A stretch of DNA of 7,722 bases from Oscillospiraceae bacterium (GTDB lineage Bacteria > Bacillota > Clostridia > Christensenellales > Aristaeellaceae): contig JAISBH010000296.1 of NCBI GenBank assembly GCA_031266295.1, positions 1 to 7,722 of the forward strand, read 5' to 3'. A program made the translations under genes and the position numbers. Below are positions 1 to 6,513 of this stretch, piece after piece (within the stretch, counting starts at the first letter, position 1; the number at the start of each line of letters is the position of its first letter). The notes beneath the pieces were generated by a model. It was not told where the DNA came from, did no database searches, and saw only the letters and a list, made by a program, of their open reading frames with translations.

Positions 1-42
1 GCCCTCTCGGGGGGAAGGGGGGCGTTCCCTCGTTCCAAACCT
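1..42. other. GC-rich intergenic flank with G-runs
   Basis: This non-coding stretch has two runs of six G around positions 9-22. It also holds the 13-mer CGTTCCAAACCTG (31-43), which recurs with one mismatch at 7628-7640 (CGTTCCAAGCCTG) on the same strand. No reading frame here looks like a gene. It is probably part of a mosaic of intergenic repeat modules lying just outside the structured element that starts at 43. Confidence 0.4.
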
Positions 43-156
43 GCGCCCCGCCAGTGATAATGCTATAAGGTAATAGTCAACTCACACCATAGTGGCGGGG
101 CGCCACAAACTTAAAGCGCATTCGGTTCGCAAACCGAACAGCGTCCCGCCGCAGCG
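43..156 (+). repeat. Structured intergenic repeat, copy 1 (~115 nt, two stem-loops)
   Basis: Copy 1 of an element whose second copy is at 7501-7615 on the opposite strand. By hand alignment the two differ by 10 substitutions and one 1-nt indel (about 90% identity). Stem 1 pairs GCGCCCCGCCA (43-53) with TGGCGGGGCGC (93-103), a perfect 11 bp, unchanged in both copies. Stem 2 pairs TTCGGTT (121-127) with AACCGAA (132-138) around a CGCA loop. In copy 2 this stem is TTCGATC/GATCGAA with the same CGCA loop, so the changes on the two arms compensate each other. The final block GTCCCGCCGCAGCG (143-156) is identical in both copies and could alternatively pair through CCCGCC with GGCGGG of stem 1. It could be a structured RNA or a hairpin-forming mobile repeat; I recognise no named family. 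Confidence 0.8.
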
Positions 157-183
157 GTTCGTACAGCATAGGTCATACAGGAA

Positions 184-202
184 AGAATCCCTTCGGTATT
201 CT
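184..202 (-). terminator. Weak candidate terminator hairpin after the beta-helix gene
   Basis: Seventeen bases past the stop codon of the 219-2003 gene, the arms AGAAT and ATTCT (5 bp) enclose a 9-nt loop in which two more C-G pairs are possible. On the minus strand the hairpin is followed by only a few T residues, so it is a poor intrinsic terminator. A hairpin of some kind is all the sequence shows. Confidence 0.25.
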
Positions 203-218
203 GCGTACGTTGCGGTTT

Positions 219-2003
219 TTATTGGCAGGCTGGCGGTGAGGCGATGAACGTGGGAGACGCGGGGGATACGGCTACGCTGCCGAAGACTGTGCCGCTGCGT
301 TCAAGGAGGGTTGTGCGGGCGAGGGATATCAGTTCGTCATGGTACCCAGTGGAGGATTCGCCTGCTTCGGCGTTTGTCGCGGTGGCAATAAGGGTGTCGT
401 CGTCGGCGTAGAGGCCGAATTCAAATCTGCCGCCGGGCAAGGGCGCGCCGATGGCGGTCTGGCGAGCGCCAAGGGTGTATTTCGCTGCGCTTCCGGTGTA
501 TATGTCGGCGAACTCGGGATAACCGTCTGGATATTTAGCAGTGGCCACGTAGTTGCCTTGACCGTCGTCGGCTACGTGGACAATTACGGGGTATTCGGCC
601 TTGTCTGAAACCCAGCCATCGCCGTCGCGCGTTTCTTCCTTGACCGTGTATCTGTAATCACCCGGCGCGCCAAACGTCAGTTCCGGAAACACTATCAGCC
701 CGATCTCGCTGTTTTGGATTGCGGAAATGAATCGAGGCGCTTCACCGGCAGGGTATGAATACGACGCCGCGACGCCACCATTGCCGTCCGTGTCGGAATG
801 GATACTGACGGATATTCCCTCGCCGTCGGCTTGCGGATCGTCAGGAGATCCGGCGAGCGGCTTGATCGTCCAGGAGTAATCGCCGACGGTATCCACCGGT
901 ACGCTGGCAAACTCGATGGTTCCATATGAGTCGCTCGACGCCGTCGCGATCAGTCCGCCTTGATCGTCAAACAAGCCATACTCGGAGACGCTCTCGGCGG
1001 GAGAGAATCCCAGCGTATTCTTCACGGCGGTCAGCGTGATGAACGCCGGAGTAAGCGGGACATAGCTGATATCCACATTGTTATATCCTTGGATATGCGG
1101 TTCGCTCCATGACATGCTCTGAATCTGCTCGTTATACATCGCGGCGTCGCCGGATAGGCAGTCGTCGCTGGGCGCGCCTCCCGATGTGTTGTCGGAGAAT
1201 ACGGCCCCCGCCACGACGCACAGCCGCTTAAGATGCGCTTGGTCGATGAATGTGCCGCCGCCGCTGCCTTCGGCGGTGTTGCCGGTGATCTCGACGTCCT
1301 CTGCTATAACCGCGCGTATCACGTCGGGTCCAATGTATACCGCCCCGCCGTCGCTGCGGCTTACGTTTGCGGTCAGCCTGCTGCCGGCGCCGACAGACGC
1401 TATACGGCCCATGAATCCGATCGCTCCGCCATAATTCGCGCTGTTACGGCACGCTGTGACGTCGGACACAATAGTTATGAGCGCGTGGCTTTCGATTGCG
1501 CCGCCATGGCCGTGATCGTCCGCTATATTGTTGCCGCCTATGAGGGCGAGCGATTCTACGCGAAGCATCTCGCTGCCAGGCTCGGCAAGTATCAACGGCA
1601 GCGAACGACCGCCTTCATAACCCGAGCCGGATATAGTGAAGTGCTCCAGCGAAAGTATCCTGACCTGCGAGCCTGCACGCACTGTTATAACTTGATCGTT
1701 GGCCAATTCGATATCGTTTGCGATGAGAATGGTTGCGAGCGTGCCAGTGCTCACGGCTTCGTCAAGGGCTGTCTGCACCTGCTCGAAGTCGCACGCGACC
1801 GCGAAGCTGTCGATGTTGCACTCGAACCAATCGGGCGGGCCATTTACTTCCGGCGTTTCGGCGCTTGAGTTGCCGGCTGCTGCGGCGTCAGGCGTTTTCT
1901 TGACGACAATTCCCTGATGCTCGCCCTTGCCGCTCTTGCCGGCTTGCCCCCCTTTACCGCTTTTGCCGGAGCTGTGATTATTGGCTTTGTTGCTAGCGGG
2001 CAT
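219..2003 (-). CDS. Beta-helix plus degenerate pilin-isopeptide (Spy0128-like) domain protein, no signal peptide
   Basis: A 594-residue protein starting at ATG 2003, with AAGGAG ten bases upstream and an in-frame stop just before the start. Residues 1-36 are rich in Lys, Gly and Ser with no hydrophobic segment, so I see no signal peptide, membrane helix or LPxTG anchor. Residues ~75-290 carry spaced GGAI/GGAI/GGAV/GGGTF motifs (168, 192, 219, 248) typical of right-handed beta-helices. Residues ~318-425 look like a Spy0128-type beta-domain, ~425-503 like a second that lacks its N-terminal third, and 507-549 like the start of a third. The final 45 residues are unrelated. No repeat shows the full Lys/Glu/Asn isopeptide set: Glu is replaced by Pro382 in repeat 1, and the FxNxY-like Asn is Asp500 in repeat 2. 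The gene sits where spoIIIAH normally lies. A spore-surface or mother-cell structural protein is my inference; a decayed adhesin is the alternative. Confidence 0.75.
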   Translation of the reverse strand: MPASNKANNHSSGKSGKGGQAGKSGKGEHQGIVVKKTPDAAAAGNSSAETPEVNGPPDWFECNIDSFAVACDFEQVQTALDEAVSTGTLATILIANDIELANDQVITVRAGSQVRILSLEHFTISGSGYEGGRSLPLILAEPGSEMLRVESLALIGGNNIADDHGHGGAIESHALITIVSDVTACRNSANYGGAIGFMGRIASVGAGSRLTANVSRSDGGAVYIGPDVIRAVIAEDVEITGNTAEGSGGGTFIDQAHLKRLCVVAGAVFSDNTSGGAPSDDCLSGDAAMYNEQIQSMSWSEPHIQGYNNVDISYVPLTPAFITLTAVKNTLGFSPAESVSEYGLFDDQGGLIATASSDSYGTIEFASVPVDTVGDYSWTIKPLAGSPDDPQADGEGISVSIHSDTDGNGGVAASYSYPAGEAPRFISAIQNSEIGLIVFPELTFGAPGDYRYTVKEETRDGDGWVSDKAEYPVIVHVADDGQGNYVATAKYPDGYPEFADIYTGSAAKYTLGARQTAIGAPLPGGRFEFGLYADDDTLIATATNAEAGESSTGYHDELISLARTTLLERSGTVFGSVAVSPASPTFIASPPACQ

Positions 2004-2118
2004 GGTTTATTCACTCCTTAATAATAGCGTGGATCGGCGAGGAAGCCGCTCGGTTGACGCAGGCGGCGAGAGTGACGAGATCGTGGGAGACGGTAAGCCG
2101 GGATGCGCCTTCGCGCCT

Positions 2119-2151
2119 GCTCTCATCGCCCCATTATGCGACGATGGGAGC
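2119..2151. other. Hairpin in the leader between spoIIIAG and the beta-helix gene
   Basis: GCTC plus CATCG (2119-2122, 2124-2128) pair with CGATG plus GAGC (2142-2146, 2148-2151), nine pairs around a 13-nt loop. The tenth position is a T/G pair on the plus strand and a C/A mismatch on the minus strand. It would lie in the 5' leader of the 219-2003 mRNA if that gene has its own promoter near 2200. No T-run follows on either strand, so it is not a standard terminator. I match it to no riboswitch. Confidence 0.3.
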
Positions 2152-2190
2152 AACGACAAAGAGGCCCTTCCGCCGAATCCACGTTAATAA

Positions 2191-2219
2191 TGATTATGAG
2201 GCAGAGAATGCCTGTATGC
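2191..2219 (-). promoter_or_regulatory. Candidate sigma-E-like promoter for the beta-helix gene
   Basis: On the minus strand, GCATACA (2219-2213) is followed after exactly 14 bp by CATAATCA (2198-2191). This partly fits the B. subtilis sigma-E pattern (kmATATT, 14-15 bp, CATACAhT): five of seven at -35, with the CATA core at -10. It begins 11 bp after the spoIIIAG stop and would give a leader of about 180 nt. The match is partial and could arise by chance; read-through from spoIIIAG is also possible. Confidence 0.25.
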
Positions 2220-2230
2220 CGGGACTATCC

Positions 2231-2737
2231 TCATCGCGCCGAAGTCTTGCGCTGGAACACCTCCACCGCTCCGGCGGGCAGATCCATCAGCGTCTGCACC
2301 GCGCGGATCAATTCCAGGCGCACGCGGACATCGCTGGCTCCATCCGCGACGACGACCACCCCCACGGCCTGAGGCGCGCTCGTGTTGGATACCCCGCCCA
2401 GCCAATCCACAGATGAAGACGTCTCCGCCGCCGCTTCGTATATCATCACATCGACCGTGCCCGCGCCGTCGATGCTGGACAGGATGGACGAAAGCCGCGA
2501 CTCCAGCGCGCTGTTTGACGCGGACGACGCTGGCGAACCGGTCGTCAAACCGCCGAAATCCGACAAGGCAATGCTTCCGACTACACCTATCAGAACTATC
2601 AGCGCGATCCATTCAAGACCTTTGAACTTCTTTAGTTTCGCGCGCCAGGCGGTCAGGAGAGGCTCTCTCCCAGTGTCGTTAAGGCTGCTTAGATTACTAT
2701 TCGAAGCCGAAGCGCCGTCGTTCCTGAATTCGCTCAC
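2231..2737 (-). CDS. spoIIIAG: Stage III sporulation protein AG
   Basis: A 168-residue protein, shorter than B. subtilis SpoIIIAG (about 229). SpoIIIAG forms a large ring in the mother-cell outer forespore membrane as part of the SpoIIIA-SpoIIQ channel. Residues 1-40 are a polar cytoplasmic lead ending in basic WRAKLKKFK, 41-59 are one membrane helix (IALIVLIGVVGSIAL), and ~75-163 form the ring-building (YscJ/FliF-like) domain, with the pattern RLSSILSSIDGAGTVDVMI then GVVVVADG then an RVRLELIRAVQTLM helix and a PAGAVEVF strand. I chose GTG 2737: it overlaps the spoIIIAF stop as GTGA and has a G-run six bases upstream. An upstream GTG at 2965 is in frame but would overlap nearly all of spoIIIAF. 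It is the last recognisable spoIIIA gene here; no spoIIIAH follows. Confidence 0.9.
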   Translation of the reverse strand: MSEFRNDGASASNSNLSSLNDTGREPLLTAWRAKLKKFKGLEWIALIVLIGVVGSIALSDFGGLTTGSPASSASNSALESRLSSILSSIDGAGTVDVMIYEAAAETSSSVDWLGGVSNTSAPQAVGVVVVADGASDVRVRLELIRAVQTLMDLPAGAVEVFQRKTSAR

Positions 2738-2967
2738 GAACCGCCCCCCATAATGGTCTGCAATATCCCGCTCATCATCTGATCCGTCTGGGCGCTGCCA
2801 ATAAACACCGCTGAGATCGGGCGCAGCAGCGCCCACAGCATCACCAGTCCGCACACCAGCCTCGCGTATTTGCGCATACTCCCGGCCGGAAGCAGCCAGT
2901 CGATCAGTGTAATACACAGCGTCAGCGCCGTCAGGTTCCTGAGCAGAGCCGCGAAACCGTCCCACAC
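2734..2967 (-). CDS. spoIIIAF: Stage III sporulation protein AF, short form (two membrane helices only)
   Basis: A 77-residue protein recognisable as SpoIIIAF by its two N-terminal helices (~8-27 and ~34-56) joined by a WLLPAGSMRKYARLV stretch; B. subtilis has a very similar LLPSSSMQKYAKMV. The family usually has about 200 residues, with a soluble ring-building domain after the helices. Here only about 20 residues follow, ending in GGGS, and the stop overlaps the spoIIIAG start by 4 bp, so the gene looks genuinely short rather than cut by the window. I chose the GTG start at 2967 because a perfect AGGAGG (2975-2980) lies seven bases upstream. The gap from spoIIIAE is 25 bp. A frameshift is less likely, because the following sequence is already spoIIIAG. 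Confidence 0.85.
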   Translation of the reverse strand: MWDGFAALLRNLTALTLCITLIDWLLPAGSMRKYARLVCGLVMLWALLRPISAVFIGSAQTDQMMSGILQTIMGGGS

Positions 2968-2992
2968 GCTCCCGCCTCCTTCGTATTGTTAA

Positions 2993-4171
2993 TCATCTTA
3001 GCATTACGGTTAAATTACCCACCATCAGCAGCTGCGCCACCAGCAGGAAGAACATCGCCGATACGGCCAGCAGCACGGTGAACAGCATCGTCACCGATCC
3101 TGCGAAATCACCCAGCAGATCGACGATCGGGCCGTCCGCGACCGGCTCCAACGCTGCGGCGCAGAACCGGAACACCAGCGATGCGCTCAACGCCTGCACC
3201 AACGGCCCTACGCAGTATGACGCGAGCAGCACCAAACCGGTAATGCCCAGCGCGTTCTTGACCAGCATTGAGCACGCGATCAGCGTATCCATCGTGTCCG
3301 CCATCATACCGCCGACGATCGGTACGAAGTTGTCGATGGCGTACTTGGCCGTGCGCATCGTCACGCCATCGAACGCTGCCGCACCCATGCCCTGTACTGC
3401 CATCACCCCGATGAACACCGTGAAGCAGATGCCCAGCGACCAGTTGGCAATAGTCTTGAGCAGCGAACGCAGGCGACTCAATCCCACATTCGGGGAGATG
3501 TGGGTCAGTATCGTGACCAGCGCGGTCGCCAGCGCGAACGACAGCGTCACTCGCTGCACCATCGCAGTCATTGTGCCCGACGCCGCCACGACGGCGGGCT
3601 GGAAGAACGCAGACGAGGCAGTCCCGCCCACGGCGGCCAGCAATGTCAATAGCAGAGGGAACAATGCCTGCATCCCAGTGGCGATACCGTCCACTACGGC
3701 GCGCACCCTCGCCAATTGATCTAGGAAGAACCGCGCGGCGATCAGTGCGACGAGGGCATATCCGACAAACTGACACGCCTGCGCGACTGCGTCGTTATCG
3801 AACGCGGCGCGCATTCGGCTTAGTATCGCGCACAGCAGCGCGGGCACTATCAACTGGATGATCAATCCGGCGCTGCTGCGTAGGGATTGGAACAATGTTT
3901 GGATGATGCGTTCCAGTGCGGTCGCGCCATCGAGGACACTCTCGCCCCTAATGACGCGCAGGATCGTATCGCGCACGCTGACGCGCTGAGACGGGGTGAG
4001 CATCGAGTCCGCGACACGCTGCCACGCGGTGAGGTCTAATGTATCCAGGAGTGATTCGGCCTGGGATTGGATATCGACGGCGACCGGAGGTTCGATAGCT
4101 GGCGCGGACTCGGCAAACGCATGACCGACGGATAAAAGAATCAGACAAATCGCGGCCATAACTATCCTCAT
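2993..4171 (-). CDS. spoIIIAE: Stage III sporulation protein AE
   Basis: A 392-residue polytopic membrane protein, close to the B. subtilis length of about 399. SpoIIIAE is a central membrane subunit of the SpoIIIA channel in the mother-cell membrane around the forespore. Residues 1-20 form a cleavable-type signal peptide with an AFA-ES site, and 21-95 are a soluble segment. Several membrane helices follow, roughly 101-119, 136-150, 168-186, 206-224, 244-262, 297-318 and 358-386. The conserved family stretch NFVPIVGGMMADTMDT lies at 281-296. The start ATG overlaps the spoIIIAD stop as ATGA, with GGAGG six bases upstream, which implies translational coupling. Confidence 0.95.
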   Translation of the reverse strand: MRIVMAAICLILLSVGHAFAESAPAIEPPVAVDIQSQAESLLDTLDLTAWQRVADSMLTPSQRVSVRDTILRVIRGESVLDGATALERIIQTLFQSLRSSAGLIIQLIVPALLCAILSRMRAAFDNDAVAQACQFVGYALVALIAARFFLDQLARVRAVVDGIATGMQALFPLLLTLLAAVGGTASSAFFQPAVVAASGTMTAMVQRVTLSFALATALVTILTHISPNVGLSRLRSLLKTIANWSLGICFTVFIGVMAVQGMGAAAFDGVTMRTAKYAIDNFVPIVGGMMADTMDTLIACSMLVKNALGITGLVLLASYCVGPLVQALSASLVFRFCAAALEPVADGPIVDLLGDFAGSVTMLFTVLLAVSAMFFLLVAQLLMVGNLTVMLR

Positions 4172-4566
4172 AGCGCGCCTCCAGGCACCAGCGCCAGCAT
4201 CATCTGCATCAGCGATACCAATACGGGTATGGCCAGCATCAGTACCATCAAGCGTCCGCCCAGTTCCACCTTCGAAGCGATGCTGGTCTCACCCGCGTCG
4301 CGGCAGAGCTGGCCTGCGAATTCTGTCAGGTATGATATCCCTACGACGCGCACCAGCAGCCAAACGGTGCCTTCCGGCATGTTTGCCATATCCGCCAGTG
4401 CGCGCAATATGTCGATCACACCCGACAATTTTCCCGAAATGAAGAGTATCAGGCTGACGCCCGCCGCCAGAGAGAGCACTATAGCCATCTCCGGCCGCTG
4501 ACCGCGTATCGCAACCGTCAGCAGCGCCGCGGTTATGCCGAAGCCCGCCAGGATCATCACATCCAT
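4168..4566 (-). CDS. spoIIIAD: Stage III sporulation protein AD
   Basis: A 132-residue membrane protein, matching the B. subtilis homologue in length (133) and course. It has hydrophobic segments at ~3-20, ~28-45, ~66-82 and ~105-128 and the family motif AGETSIASKVELGG (91-104), preceded by ISYLTEFAGQLCRD. With SpoIIIAC it forms small membrane components of the SpoIIIA channel; the precise role is not known. I prefer ATG 4566 because it matches the family N-terminus (MDVMILAGFGI). The frame is open up to a TTG at 4593, which would overlap spoIIIAC and add nine unsupported residues. The ribosome binding site is weak, so coupling to spoIIIAC, 16 bp upstream, is likely. Confidence 0.93.
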   Translation of the reverse strand: MDVMILAGFGITAALLTVAIRGQRPEMAIVLSLAAGVSLILFISGKLSGVIDILRALADMANMPEGTVWLLVRVVGISYLTEFAGQLCRDAGETSIASKVELGGRLMVLMLAIPVLVSLMQMMLALVPGGAL

Positions 4567-4582
4567 CTTTCGTATTCCCGCT

Positions 4583-4777
4583 TTACAGTACAAACATGCT
4601 ACGCACAGTCGTAAACAATTGGCTGATCAGGTTGACCACCATCAACAAGACGATGACCAGTCCAGCCAGGGTAGTCAGCATCGCCATGTCCTCGCGGCCC
4701 GTACGGGTGAGCACCTGCCCCAGCACGGCCACCAGGATGCCTATGCCGGCTATCTTGAATATCAGGTCAACATTCAT
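4583..4777 (-). CDS. spoIIIAC: Stage III sporulation protein AC
   Basis: A 64-residue protein with two membrane helices (~5-22 and ~33-52) separated by a short polar loop (RTGREDM). It aligns with the 68-residue B. subtilis SpoIIIAC through the shared patterns VDLIFKIAGIGI and TTLAGLVIVLLMV. It is a small membrane subunit of the SpoIIIA complex. The start is well fixed: AGGAGG sits six bases before ATG 4777. The gap from the spoIIIAB stop is 13 bp, enough to hold this binding site. Confidence 0.95.
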   Translation of the reverse strand: MNVDLIFKIAGIGILVAVLGQVLTRTGREDMAMLTTLAGLVIVLLMVVNLISQLFTTVRSMFVL

Positions 4778-4790
4778 ACGAATCCTCCTA

Positions 4791-5315
4791 TTACCCTATC
4801 AGGCAGATGAACAGCGCCAGCCCGCCCAGCAATCCCAATGATATATACAGCCGCTTCTGTCGCGCCGTCTTATCTGCCGCTCGCGCGGCCACGGACGCCA
4901 GCGACGCTCGCACGGAATCCAACCTAGCGGTTTGCTGTGGCCTCGCCGTCGCGCCCAGCTCGCGCACCAGCGGCAACAGCGTTGCCGCGTCGGATGCGTC
5001 CATGTCGGCGAAGGCGCGTCCGGCGTCGAGCGCGTCGCTGAACGAGAGCGTGCGATCGCGGCGCATGTTATCGACCGCTGCATCAATCACAAGCGAGAGG
5101 CGCGCGTCGCCAGGGGCGTCGCTTACAGTGAGACGAGACAGCACGTCTGGCAGCGGGTCGTCGACATAGCTGAGCTGCGCCGCCAATCCATCCAGCAAGC
5201 GGGACCATGCCGCTATCGCCTCCTCGCGCCGGACCAGCCTTCGCGCCATGCCCATACCCATCAGCGCACATCCTCCTGCCGCCGCGCCCGCGAACGCCAG
5301 TCTCATCATATTCAT
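4791..5315 (-). CDS. spoIIIAB: Stage III sporulation protein AB
   Basis: A 174-residue protein, the usual family length (about 171 in B. subtilis). A membrane helix at ~5-23 is followed by basic RRLVRREEAI, a long helical soluble part (~31-154) with LLDGLAAQLSYVDDPLPDVL, and a second membrane helix at ~155-173. The family resembles type II secretion GspF-like platform proteins and is thought to work with the ATPase SpoIIIAA. The start ATG 5315 overlaps the spoIIIAA stop as ATGA and has no clear Shine-Dalgarno site, so it probably depends on coupling. Methionines 3 and 4 (MNMM) are alternative starts that change little. Confidence 0.93.
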   Translation of the reverse strand: MNMMRLAFAGAAAGGCALMGMGMARRLVRREEAIAAWSRLLDGLAAQLSYVDDPLPDVLSRLTVSDAPGDARLSLVIDAAVDNMRRDRTLSFSDALDAGRAFADMDASDAATLLPLVRELGATARPQQTARLDSVRASLASVAARAADKTARQKRLYISLGLLGGLALFICLIG

Positions 5316-6340
5316 GCCGGATCAAACTCTGGCATCAGCGTTGGCGACGGCGTCAGGTCGTCGGATACCGATAAAACCCGCGCCGACTCCGACGCTTGAT
5401 ATATAACGCCGAACGTGCCATTCCACGCCTTGAGCACCTGCCCGCCTGGACCTAACTGCACATAACGCTCTAGTGAACGCTGCCTTAGCAGTACGCCGGT
5501 AACGGGCCTTTGCATCAATTCCTCCATGCTGCCCGCGTGCGCGCTGACCACCACCGCCGCGCCGCACCTCGACGCCTCGTCGATGGCCTCTGCATCCATA
5601 GCCCTGCCGATCTCGTCGGTGATCAGCACATTCGGCGAAAACACGCGCAGCATCAGTATCATGCCCTCGGCCTTCAGGCACGCGTCCAATACGTCCGTCG
5701 AGGGGCCGACGTCCATTTGAGGAATGCCTTGACGACACGCAGCGATCTCGCTGCGCTCGTCAACTATGCCGACCTGCATCCCGGCGAGCGCGTGCTGGCG
5801 TGCGATATCGCGCAGCATCGTTGTCTTACCACAGCCGGGTGCGGAGAATATCAACGTGTTGAGCGGTCTGTCGCCGTCGGTGATAAGCGGCATTATTTTA
5901 TCGGCACATCCGGGCACGGGGCGAGCGATCCGCAGCGCGACGGATGAGAAATCCTGCATGTGATGAGCCTTGCCATCCTCGAGCACGACCCGTCCGCACA
6001 GTCCCGCGCGGTGACCGCCCGGCAGTGTGACATAACCGCCGCGCAGTTCCTCGGCGCGCGCGTACATGGAGTGTCCCAGCAGGGTTTGCGCGAACTGCTT
6101 CACGTCATCGCCGGTGGGGATCCATCGTCCCGAGTGTATGTGATCCAGTCGGTCGACGCGCTCCTTTCCGGCCATGATCATCGCGGGTTGTTCGGCGCGC
6201 ACGCGTATCTCCGTGACGCGCGCGGCATCGGCCTTGCTGAGGAGATTCACCATGGCGCGCAGGGAGACAGGCAGGAACGCGTCCAGCGTCACACGCCAAT
6301 CCATTTGAGGTCGCTTCTCCAGATGTGTCGACTGCCGCAT
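5312..6340 (-). CDS. spoIIIAA: Stage III sporulation protein AA, secretion-type ATPase
   Basis: A 342-residue cytoplasmic ATPase of the SpoIIIA complex, related to type II/IV secretion ATPases and essential for the channel in B. subtilis. The Walker A motif is APGCGKTT (167-174) and the Walker B segment is VLITDE (238-243). It has a VDERSE stretch (193-198) and a SAHAG segment after Walker B (266-270), as in the family. The N-terminal ~160 residues carry the EIRVRAEQP and RGGYVTLPGGHRAGLCGRVV patterns typical of SpoIIIAA. I start at ATG 6340 because GGAGGG lies eight bases upstream. The frame is open to 6466, but that extension is basic, low-quality sequence with no clear binding site. A second ATG at 6304 is possible. 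It is the first gene of the operon. Confidence 0.95.
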   Translation of the reverse strand: MRQSTHLEKRPQMDWRVTLDAFLPVSLRAMVNLLSKADAARVTEIRVRAEQPAMIMAGKERVDRLDHIHSGRWIPTGDDVKQFAQTLLGHSMYARAEELRGGYVTLPGGHRAGLCGRVVLEDGKAHHMQDFSSVALRIARPVPGCADKIMPLITDGDRPLNTLIFSAPGCGKTTMLRDIARQHALAGMQVGIVDERSEIAACRQGIPQMDVGPSTDVLDACLKAEGMILMLRVFSPNVLITDEIGRAMDAEAIDEASRCGAAVVVSAHAGSMEELMQRPVTGVLLRQRSLERYVQLGPGGQVLKAWNGTFGVIYQASESARVLSVSDDLTPSPTLMPEFDPA

Positions 6341-6447
6341 TGCGTTAACCCTCCAATTTACCCCAAGCTCCCTCTTCTTCGCACTCCGAAAGAGGCTACC
6401 GATACTGCGGGAGGACGTTGCCGCGCATATCGTGCGATTGATACCCC

Positions 6448-6455
6448 ATCGTATG
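6448..6455 (-). promoter_or_regulatory. Candidate -10 element (CATACGAT) upstream of spoIIIAA
   Basis: On the minus strand CATACGAT matches the sigma-E -10 consensus CATACAAT at seven of eight positions and would give a leader of about 100 nt. In B. subtilis spoIIIA is transcribed by sigma-E in the mother cell. No convincing -35 lies 14-15 bp upstream, so the call rests on the -10 and on context. The same octamer occurs upstream of the transpeptidase gene at 7336-7343. Confidence 0.3.
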
Positions 6456-6471
6456 CGCGCGGCCAAGCCGC

Positions 6472-6492
6472 CAGCACTGAATCACTGAATCA
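6472..6492. repeat. Tandem 8-bp direct repeat between the transpeptidase gene and spoIIIAA
   Basis: On the minus strand GTGATTCA occurs twice in a row and is followed by a further GTG. It lies a little upstream of the candidate -10 at 6448-6455, where a regulator could bind. Two units this short may also be chance. Confidence 0.25.
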
Positions 6493-6513
6493 CCGCTACT
6501 ATCGCGCCGACCT

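Noticed and set aside
43..103. Rho-independent terminator or transposon end at the 11-bp GC stem
   Set aside because: The 39-nt loop is too long and no T-run follows. The conserved sequence extends about 50 nt beyond the stem, so the stem alone is not the element's end.
43..156. CRISPR array
   Set aside because: Only two copies exist, in opposite orientation and more than 7 kb apart, with no repeat-spacer periodicity.
219..360. A frameshift as the cause of the odd C-terminal tail of the beta-helix protein
   Set aside because: I read the other frames past residue 549 and found early stops and no continuation of the beta-domain pattern, so a simple frameshift does not restore the repeat.
1233..1868. 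Long plus-strand open frame of about 211 codons inside the beta-helix gene
   Set aside because: It lies antisense to a protein with clear domain repeats and has no fitting binding site or recognisable motif; GC-rich codons on one strand commonly open such frames.
2231..2965. N-terminally extended SpoIIIAG starting at 2965
   Set aside because: The extra 76 residues would overlap almost all of spoIIIAF, and the GTG at 2737 fits the operon's 4-bp overlap habit.
3078..3719. Plus-strand open frame of about 213 codons opposite spoIIIAE
   Set aside because: spoIIIAE is certain by homology, length and membrane pattern; this frame is its shadow, rich in Thr/Ala/Ser with no motif.
6341..6466. 42-residue N-terminal extension of SpoIIIAA
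   Set aside because: The strong GGAGGG site fits the ATG at 6340, the extension is unlike the family, and it would cover the likely promoter.
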